The notes under the pieces: model-generated
The model's input: the letters and a program-made list of their open reading frames with translations, nothing else
What the model was told of the DNA's origin: nothing
The model's database searches: none
Assembly: GCA_963854735.1 (NCBI GenBank)
Contig: OY978106.1
Location: forward strand, 434,001-498,000
Source of the DNA: Marvania coccoides
Lineage: Eukaryota > Chlorophyta > Trebouxiophyceae > Chlorellales > Chlorellaceae
Length of the DNA stretch: 64,000 nt
Reading direction: 5' to 3'
Part shown: in pieces, positions 56,289 to 64,000 of the stretch
Layout: every line of letters begins with the position of its first letter
Position numbering within the stretch: position 1 is the stretch's first letter
Translations under genes and position numbers: made by a program

Positions 56289-59200
56289 ATGACGACTCCC
56301 TCCCCCCTTCCGACGACGTTTTACGGCGACGTGACGGCTCTGTTCATCGTCGCTCTCCCCGGCCCCTCAGCCTCCGAGATACTCTTAGCTGCCATCGGCT
56401 CCCAAGTGCACTGCTTTTCCCTGCCCACCGGCCGCCTCCTGTTCACCCACACAGCCCTCCCCGCGCCAGCCAGAATCCACGGCATCACCTCATGCGCAAT
56501 ACCTGTATCGCAGCCCCTCGTCAGTACAAGCAGTACACGGACAGCGGTGTCCGCCACGTGGGTGGTCATCCACGGCGATCGCTTCGTCAGCGTTGCGAAA
56601 TTAACGCCAGCGGGGCTAGCGCCGCTCAGCACACTGCCCAGGCTGTCGGGTTGGACCATGGCTGCCTCAATCGAGCCCTTCTTTTTCCCCTCGGACAGCG
56701 TTTCTACCTCAACACTAAAATCAGCGGCAGCTGCCGTCGTCATCGGCCTCAGCGACAACTCAACAGAGCATTATTTGGTCGTTGAAGAAAGCAGCGGCAC
56801 CAGCAAAGTGGAGCTGCTGGCGAGGGTGGAGTGTGCGGAGCGGTGCCTCCTCTACTCCATGGACCTTTTCCCGCTTTATTCACGGTCACCCCCGGAAGAA
56901 AGTCAGGAAGAAAGCGTAGGGGCAGTGGGAGCGTGCATGGTGGCGGCGGGCACAATTTTCTTGGATGTGGTGGTGTGGCACGCAGCATGCGCAGCAGGGG
57001 ATGACGTTACCGTAACGCAGACCCCGGTGCTGTACCGCCTCAAGGGGCACGAAGGGTCGATTCATGCCGTGCAGTGGGGCCCACGGGGCTCAACTTTAGT
57101 TTCCGGCTCCGACGATCGGACTCTCCGCCTGTGGAACATCCCCAACGCAGCGCCAAATCTCGAATCAAACGGTGTGGGTGTCCCGGTGCTGCTGCAGCCC
57201 AAATGCGTGCTTTATGGCCACCTGGCGAGGCTATGGGCGGCGTGTTTTTCAGCTGATGAGGCTGTAGTGGTGAGCGGCTCGGAGGACGGCTCGTGCAGGG
57301 TGTGGGACGCGGTCAACGGGCAGTGCTTGTCCATCATCAAGGTTAGAGAGAGAATTTGAATGCTTGCTGTCTTATAGCTTAACGCGCCTGCTGAAATTTC
57401 CAATGCAGTTTTGCTCCTTTATTATTACACAGAGAAAGGCTCATTCAAACTATAAAGACTGTGTTCCCCAATTTAGGGTGCATCTAAGCCTAGTTTTTCT
57501 TTCTATTTTAGGCGCACCGGAGCAGGGGCGTGTGGCACTGCCTGCTGCGAGGCTCCACCCTCTTCACGGGGGGAGCAGACGGGGGAATCAAAGCCTGGCA
57601 CCTGTGGGACCATCTCCCCGCTAGCCAAGTGCAGCGCATCCTCCATGCAGAAGAAGAAGTCCTTCGCCAACTTTCTTCAACAACGCCCAACCTTTCTTCC
57701 CCATGCGCCCGTCCCTGCCCCTACAGCATCACCACCCTGCAAGGCCAGCTGCCGGACCCGGAAACGACGGCTTCCGCCGCCGTGTTTGTGCCTTCCTGCG
57801 GGCCAGAAGCAGCTGCTGCCGCTCCGTCGCCGCAGTCAAGATTTGACAGCACGGCAGAGTGGATACGGTGCCTGGCGTTGGCTGATGGCGGGCGCACGCT
57901 GTTTGTGGCGACCAACAGAGGGCTGCTGCATCGGGTGGAGCTCCCTGAGGAGGGCTCCGCTTCTTTCGACAGCCCCAGAAGAATCGAACGTTGGACCACG
58001 CTGTACAAAAGTGCAGAGCGCCACCCGCTGTGCATGCTGAGCTTGGCTGAGAGCGCAGCAAGCACACGAGTGGCGGCGTGCAACGTGGAGGGACGCGTGG
58101 TGGAGGTCAAGCTGCCGCGGAACCTGGTGGAAAGCGAGGAAGAAAGAAGCAGCGCTGCATGGGCGACGGTGGAATGGGGGTCCACGGATTCGACCCCGAT
58201 TGTGGGGGTTTACATTACCCCTGGCCTGCCTGATGACTTGGTGCTGACGACGGCTGGGAAGGGGCAGCTCGCGGCGTGGTACGTGGCTTGGGGGGAAGAA
58301 AATCGCGGCAAAAGCGAGGAGAGTGAAACACCGTCGCTGCTCGCCTCCGCCGTCTCCCCGCTGCGCCAGGGGCTGGTGGCCGCTGCAGCTGCGCCGTGGG
58401 CGCCCCCAGGGGCGCCTTTCCACCCAGGGAAGAAAGAAAATGGGGAGCAGGAGGAAAGGTCATGGGCGGTGATGACGGGCGGCGAGAAGGGAGGGGTGAC
58501 GCTGTGGCGCCTGGACGTATCAGTATCAGGCTCCAGTTCTACCCTTGCGCCGGTTACTTATGTTGACGCCCATGGCCGCAGCCCAGTGCGCTCAGTCGCA
58601 ATCCGCTGGGAAACAGCAGCGGCGGCGGCAACGGGAGATTCTTTGGAGCATGGCGCCATTCCAAAGCTGCCACCGCGCCTTGTGGTGGAAAGCACGGGCA
58701 GTAACAGCGCTGTAGTCGCGTTTGAGCTGGTGAACGGCAGCCGGCTGGTGCGTCTTGGGGAGCGCCGCTTTTCCTCGCTGCTCGTCGTCGCTGGCAGCAC
58801 CGGCATGGCGCAAACTGTCACAGGGGAACCTTCAAACTCTCCTTTCGACGTAAGACTTGTGTTTCGCCCTTTATTTTTTCATGTATCAGTCAAAATATGC
58901 ACCCGCATTTTTAATATTTTAACTTTTTCCTTTTTCAACAAACAAAGGAGTTGGCGCTATCGTCCGTGTCCCCCGCCTCCCGCCAGAAGGACCTGGTATA
59001 CGGCTTTAAGACCACCAATTTCGTGGTGTGGAGCGAGGCGGCAGAGGCAGAGGTGTGCTCGGTGCCCTGCAGCAGCTGGCGCCGCCCCTACGCCCTTCAC
59101 GTCGTTTCCCGGGACAATCTCACCTTCTGCTTCGACCAGAGACTCGATAAACCCATTGCGTTGTACACCCGTCGCCCCAACACCTTATCTCCCCGCGTGT

Positions 59201-60964
59201 CCCTGCCTCTGGCACTGCTTCCTTCGGGACATGGTCGAGAAATTAATTGCGTGAAGATAGTTCGCTTGGGGGGCGGTCCAGGCGAGTTTGTGTGCGTCAC
59301 AGGAGGGGAGGACGCCACTGTGAGGCTGAGCTCTGGCGCCAGTGGCAGGAGAGTGGCGTTCGTAGGCGACCATGCGGGCGGCACAGTGGTGAAGGCGGCA
59401 GCGGTGGCTGAGCTGCTCACCGAATACGGCTACGGGGAGGGTGCCAAGCTGCTGATTACCACCGGATCAAAACTGGTGATCTGCGCGTGGCTGTTGCGCC
59501 CCTCCAGCAGCAGCAGCAGCAGCAGCAGCGTAACAGCGGCGGGGGCGGCAGCAGAGAATTTCTTCGAGGATGGCAGGGAGGAGTGGAGCGAGTCGCAGGG
59601 GATGGCGGAGTCGGAGCTGCTATCGACGCACGCAGCCGCTGCCGTGATGTCCAAAAAGAACGACCCAGAGGTGAGAAGCAATGCGCAAACTGAATTTGTG
59701 TGTGTGTGTGTTTGCGTTTTTGAATACATTTCACAGCTAGGTTGAACTACTGGGGCTTTTGATATTTTTCCCCAGTTTCTACATTGTTTTCGTAGCTTCT
59801 CGTATGATTCACGCATTATTCCTCCCACCACAGGGCCAGCCGTTGCTTCAAGTCGACCATCGCTACGTGGCAGCAGCAGCATTCATTCCCGCCCTCCCCG
59901 CCACACCTACCGCCAACGGAGCCTCTTCACCCCACCTCAAACCGCCGGCATTCGTCCTCGCAGCCTCCTCCAGCGGCGACGTCGACCTCTTGGCCCTGCC
60001 GCTGAGCCCTGGAGCTCGCAGCGCCAAAGCCTGGCAGACGTGGCCGCTGGTGGCGCGGCTGCAGCACCACGCCGCCCCAGCGCTGAGCCTGCAGCACCTC
60101 GCGCTCGAGGTCAAAGGTAAAATCGCGCGCTTTTGCCACGTAGTGTTGACCGGCGGCACCGACGGCGGCATCGTCGCGTGGGACCTCACTCCCGCTGTCG
60201 AAACTTTCATAAAAGCAGCTTCCGAGCAGCTTCCTACCTGTCCCACATTTTCTTCGACAGGGAAGCGCTCTTCTTCTGTTGAAAAGCACCCCTGGGAGCC
60301 GCTATTGGTGACCCCGATGGCAATTTTTTCATGCGCTCATCAGTCCGGGATAAACGGCATGAGCGCCGCCGTGGTCAACGCGGGAAGCACTGCAAACGAA
60401 AGTCTCACGGAAGCCTCCGTCATGGTGGTCACCGCAGGGGACGACCAGTCGCTGTGCGCCTCGCAGCTGCTTTTTTCGTGGAGCCGAGGCAACGACGGTC
60501 GGGGAGAAAATGAAAGCGCGCTGCGGTGCGTGCTGGTGGGGCAAGTCAGCGAGGCGTGCGCGCACTCTTCTGCCGTGAGGGACGTCTGGACGGACGGGCT
60601 CGTGGCGTTTTCCACTGGGCTAGATCAGAGGGTGAGAAGGTGGAAAATTTCAACCGCCGCCGCCGCCTTCGATTCCTCCCCTGAGCCTCCTCCGGCAAAG
60701 GAAATGACACCGCATTCTGCAGTGCGACTGGTTGCTACTGTGGAGGAGGACTCTGCGCGGGAAATGGAGAAGCGCTCCAACTGCCAAAATGGAAATTCTG
60801 GCGGCTTGCGCTTGGCCGAGTGCGGCTGCATTGGGGCGCAGGTTTTGGAGCCGTTTGCACTTGATGTGGTGCGAGAAAAGGGTGCGGGAGGGGGAGAGGT
60901 GGAATGGGTGGCGGTGGCTGGCAGGGGGCTGCAGCTGCTGCAGTGGCCGTGCGCTTGCGTTTGA
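56289..60964 (+). CDS. WDR6: WDR6/Trm734-like WD40 protein, tRNA wobble 2'-O-methylation cofactor
   Basis: WDR6 (yeast Trm734/Rtt10) partners FTSJ1/Trm7 to methylate position 34 of tRNA. Exons 56289-57341, 57512-58849, 58948-59670 and 59834-60964 (GT-AG) give 1414 aa, near the family size of 1000-1400. WD repeats are visible: LYRLKGHEGSIHAVQWGP then SGSDDRTLRLWNI; GHLARLWAACFS then SGSEDGSCRVWD; AHRSRGVWHCLL then FTGGADGGIKAW. The last follows the WDR6 pattern of a Trp-His-rich repeat ending TGG.DG..K.W. Further repeats are LVYGFKTTNFVVWS, CVTGGEDATVRL, VLTGGTDGGIVAWD and AFSTGLDQRVRRW. Ala/Ser-rich insertions (including a nine-Ser run from AGC repeats at about 59503) explain the length. Other large WD40 proteins cannot be fully excluded. 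Confidence 0.8.
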
Positions 60965-61249
60965 ACGAATTCGAGATTTGTTTTTTATTTAATCATTTTT
61001 TAACAATGCAAACGGCAACGCAAATTGTAGCAGCATGCAAAAATTGATATTTTGGCACGATTAAATCACGTGAATGGCATTTTCAAACAACGAGATAGCC
61101 CAATTTTTCAGAGGGGCGAAGCGCCCAAAAAATTTCCAACAAAAAATTTACTTGATGACTTTAGCGTACTTATCAAAATTGTATCCCTATCCATCGCAGT
61201 GCTCTTGAGCGTACACAAACAAACACTGCCTTTTGTCGAGGAGGTTCAT
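60965..61249. other. Convergent 3' region, WDR6 / TEX264-like
   Basis: AT-rich 3' flanks. No feature other than UTR sequence. Confidence 0.5.
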
Positions 61250-61329
61250 TCAAAACGGCAGCATGGTGGTCCTCTCCTCCAGCGGCGCCACAAACCGCAC
61301 TTTGCGCGCGGCGGGGTCGCAGATCTGCA

Positions 61330-62040
61330 TCACTCCGGCACCCGCTGGCGCCAGCTGACGGGGCTGTCGCGCTTGTGCGCGGGGGAGTCAAACATGGTCT
61401 GTTTGAGGCAGTCATGCCACAGCACAACCCACGCCACCGCCACGTCGTTAGAAAACCGGCCGTAGTAGTGCGGAATTTCCGTAACCATGCAGCTGCCTTG
61501 CGGGAAAACCGCCACCTGCAGGCCATGCTCAGTGACCAGCGCGTGCTGCGTCCATGCTGAGGCCACAGCGGTAGGGTCTCGGCAGCTGTTTGCTGCCAGG
61601 ATGTAGCCGATTGAGGAGCGGCAGGTCTCTCCAAAGGGCTTGGCGAACTGGTCGTCGTAGCAGAGACGGAAACAGGGGGGCCTGTGGATGCCGAGGCGGG
61701 AGAGGTGAGGGACGACGGCAGTTTGGAGGTCTTTCCAGGCGTCCTCAGCAACGCAGTTGTGGTGGTAGCCTCCGATAACGTTCTGGAAATATTAGATAAC
61801 GGTATATTTAGAGGTTAGATGAAAAAAACCTAACAGAAGCAAGGGTAAGAAGACAGTAAGGAGATCTGCTACGTGCCTTGTAGATGCAGACGAAGGGCCC
61901 AAGCTTACGGCGCTCAACCTTGAGCTGGAAGCAGGATTTGAGCGCAGAAATAGCGAGCCAAATGCAAAAAATACGTCGAGAATGGCCTCAAGGGGGCGAA
62001 GCAGCGGCCCCCAAACCATTGAGAGGAACCAGGCGGCCAT
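61330..62040 (-). CDS. TEX264/GyrI-like protein with probable frame break near its 3' end
   Basis: In animals TEX264 is an ER membrane protein with a GyrI-like domain, acting in ER-phagy and DNA repair. Exons 61975-62040, 61877-61924 and 61330-61782 give 188 aa. The N-terminus (MAAWFLSMVWGPLLRPLEAI) is a membrane segment. KVERRKLGPFVCIYK matches the family start; GGYHHNCVAEDAW, CYDDQFAKPFGETCRSSIGY, TEIPHYYGRFSND and VAWVVLWHDCL follow. The frame ends VPE at 61330, but the +1 frame just downstream reads MQICDPAARKVRFVAPLEER to a stop at 61250. This matches the human C-terminal pattern LEIY....IHFMCPL. An indel or unseen splice is likely. Intron 1 is only 50 bp; intron 2 has a GC donor. The exon structure is partly inferred. 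Confidence 0.6.
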
Positions 62041-62320
62041 TGGCTCGCCAAAAGGGCGCCTGTGGAGCCAAACACAATTTAGGCAATCATTTAATACGTT
62101 TAAAGCCCTGTAGGCGGATTCCGAAATGTTTTGCCAGTTTTCCCGAAACCCCACTCTTTCCTCCTTCTTTGGTGTTTGAAGGTTTCTGTTTACATTGTTA
62201 GGTGTGGCATTAAGCAATTACTATCAATTTGAAATACTTTAGTCGTTATTTAATCATTATAATTGAGAAAATGCGAGTTTTTGGCAGCGCTCAATTGATG
62301 TTGACGTTGCAACAAACGTA

Positions 62321-63971
62321 TCAAACTGCAAGCTCTTTTAATCTCTGCAGCTTCGATTCCAGCCCCGGCACGGGCGCCCCCACCCTCTCACACGCTTCCT
62401 GTAGCACCCAAAACCCCCAAGACAGAAGGAAACGTGAGACAAACCCCGATTTAAAATAAAATAATAATAACCGAAAAAAAAAAAAAAAAAAAAAAAAAAA
62501 CTTGCCTTGAGTTTCTGCTTATTCAGCGTGCTGACTCCAGAAATATGGCTGCCGCCATACCTGCACGTTTTCCCACCCCCCCACACGTCCATCTTCTCCC
62601 CCCAGCAGCACTCTCCGTCCCAAAACCAACACCGACGCTTTTGCCCCACAATTTCAATCGCGCGCCCGTCAAATTCCTTGTCGTACCAGTTGCCCTTGTT
62701 GCGGTGGATCTGCCACTCGGGAGGCGCCCGTCGCAGCAGACTGCTCACCCACTGCTTCGCTTTTCCGCGCGTCCGCAGCAGCATCACAGCCTTTAAGATT
62801 TGCTGCTCCTTGGGGGAGAGGTCGCCGTGGCGGCCGTTGAGCTTGTCTGTCCGCACCCGCCGCGCCTCCTGAAATGAATTTTAAAACAGGGAAAACATTG
62901 GCAAATGTTCAACACATGAGTGATGAAGTGATGATGCCATGAACGTAAGAGAAGAAAGAAATCAGAAAGAAAAAAAATGCTGAATAAGCCCTGAAATTAA
63001 AGAAAAATCTCACCCAGAGCGTCAACGCCGCTGCTACTGAAATATTATACGACTCCACAAACCCATCCATAGGCAGCGTAATGCACGCGTCCGCCGCTGC
63101 CACCGCCTCCTCCGTCACCCCCTTCAGCTCATTCCCAAACACCACCGCTGTGGGCCTCGTCCAATCGATTGCACCCGGCGAAACAGCATCCGCCCTCAAG
63201 TGCGTCACAACTATCTGAAATCCCAACCGTTTGGCCTGGTCCAAGCAGTCTGCGGTGGAGTCGAAAACCTGCACGTCCAGCCACTTCTCCGCGCCGCCGC
63301 TGGTGCGCGTGCTTTGCTTGTACCGATCGTCGGTGGTGTCTCGGATGACGTTGACGGCGCCGCAGCCCAGGGCATCGGCGGTGCGGCAGACGGCGGCCAG
63401 GTTGCCCAAGTCATAGGGGCGCTCCACGATGGGGAGCACGTTGAACGTGCGCTGCGCTGCATGTGCGTTGCAAGCGAGAGGGATACGCGTTTAGGAAAAG
63501 TTCGTGGGTTTAAATTGGAGATGATGGGAGAAATGAAGGGGAAATGGCTGATACAAATTCTCAGGTATGAAATGGATGGGAAAAAATGAAGCAGCACACC
63601 AAGAAATGAAGCGGCGCAACACTATGCTGCAACTTACCGCAAACGGCCTCTATCCTGGCTATTCTCTCCTTGGTAAGCAGAGGCTCGATCATTTCCACAA
63701 CCTGGAAAGAGTCCAGAAAAGTGTCATGGTCCAGCTCAAAGCTGTCCTTCCAAGGGAAGCGCGTGCCCTCAGCTATGGCGTCCTCCATAGGCCTCCTAGC
63801 AATTTTGTAGTCTGGCAAAGCAGCGCGACTTTTGAGTCGGGCACCGGCAGGGTGTACTTCCGCAGCGTCGGCGAAGAAATGGCGAGCAGGGGAAGAGGTT
63901 TGAGGCAGTGCGCTGCCCCATCGGAAGAATGCGCGTCGAAAGAGCATCGTGGGCGCCGGCGAGAGCCTCAT
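62321..63971 (-). CDS. TrmH/SpoU-family RNA 2'-O-methyltransferase
   Basis: Transfers a methyl group from SAM to a ribose 2'-OH of tRNA or rRNA. Exons 63638-63971, 63014-63456, 62506-62868 and 62321-62398 give 405 aa. The frame stays open upstream of the chosen ATG to the window edge, so the true start may lie further out. An Arg-rich, acid-poor N-terminus suggests an organelle presequence. The SPOUT domain shows PIVERPYDLGNLAAVCRTAD, VVFGNELKGVTEEA and ITLPMDGFVESYNISVAAAL, matching motifs 1-3 of TrmH (N in motif 1, FGNE, PMxGfv.S.NiSvA). Beyond the catalytic domain, residues 340-361 form an unusual Trp/Cys cluster (CWFWDGECCWGEKMDVW). Intron 3 has a GC donor (AAG|GCAAGT), directly followed by a T28 run on the minus strand. 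Confidence 0.85.
62474..62500 (+). repeat. Poly(A) tract inside the TrmH intron
   Basis: 27 uninterrupted A on the + strand, i.e. poly(T) just after the GC donor of the last TrmH intron. It could act as a strong polypyrimidine element in the minus-strand transcript, or be a sequencing-sensitive homopolymer. Confidence 0.9.
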
Positions 63972-64000
63972 TCGGCTGGGTTCCGTGGCGGCTTCTTTTC

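Overview
This window is eukaryotic nuclear DNA, most likely from a photosynthetic green alga (Chlorophyta). Almost every gene is split by short, AT-rich introns lying between GC-rich exons. The proteins include plant-lineage plastid markers: magnesium-chelatase subunit ChlI, thioredoxin z/CITRX and a plastid-type ATP sulfurylase. Alongside these are mitochondrial and nucleolar housekeeping genes: NDUFS4, Tim9, GUF1/LepA, URB1 and WDR6. No tRNA, rRNA, CRISPR array, complete transposon or viral gene was recognised. I modelled 24 spliced genes (68 introns) by hand from reading frame, splice sites and family motifs. Lower-confidence items are an overlapping ORF pair and one clear pseudogene.

Layout, left half. 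1-551: 3' end of NDUFS4 (complex I). 977-3508 (-): ATP sulfurylase. 3761-7484 (+): DUF4211 nuclear protein ending in a PIP-box-like motif. 7925-9953 (+): tandem pair of small secreted Cys-rich PAN-like proteins; the second is easily missed because both exons are short. 10215-10808 (-): Tim9. 11414-12975 (-): unknown multi-pass membrane protein. 13934-15485 (-): ChlI. 15959-17156 (-): unknown membrane-anchored protein. 17434-20444 (+): GUF1/LepA. 20660-21222 (-): GYF_2/DUF4339 protein. 22376-23858 (+): orphan secreted, possibly GPI-anchored protein. 24245-28384 (-): secreted GH127 beta-L-arabinofuranosidase. 29477-30479 (-): type II glycosyltransferase-like protein. 30808-38354 (+): URB1.

Layout, right half. 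39056-41067 (-): single-pass protein with a Pro-rich ectodomain. 42305-43961 (+): membrane-anchored 2H phosphoesterase-like protein. 44636-45309 (-): two ORFs overlapping by one base. 46254-49314 (+): GAF-PAS protein kinase. 50194-50645 (+): broken SDR/NmrA-like pseudogene. 50739-52552 (-): acyltransferase-3 protein. 53331-53525: decayed fragment of the kinase gene. 53773-54970 (+): DedA/VTT protein. 55253-55941 (-): TRX z. 56289-60964 (+): WDR6. 61330-62040 (-): TEX264-like protein with a probable frame break. 62321-63971 (-): TrmH/SpoU RNA methylase.

The genes do not form one pathway; this is an ordinary mixed nuclear gene neighbourhood. Many genes sit head to head over 250-350 bp (ATP sulfurylase/DUF4211, 17156/17434, GT/URB1, TRXz/WDR6), which suggests shared promoter regions. 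The points most worth checking are: an apparent excess of GC-AG introns (six clear cases of 68, one more possible); the terminal PIP box; the tandem secreted Cys-rich pair; the decayed segment between 45 and 53.6 kb with dispersed repeats, an SDR pseudogene and a duplicated kinase piece; and the TEX264-like frame break.
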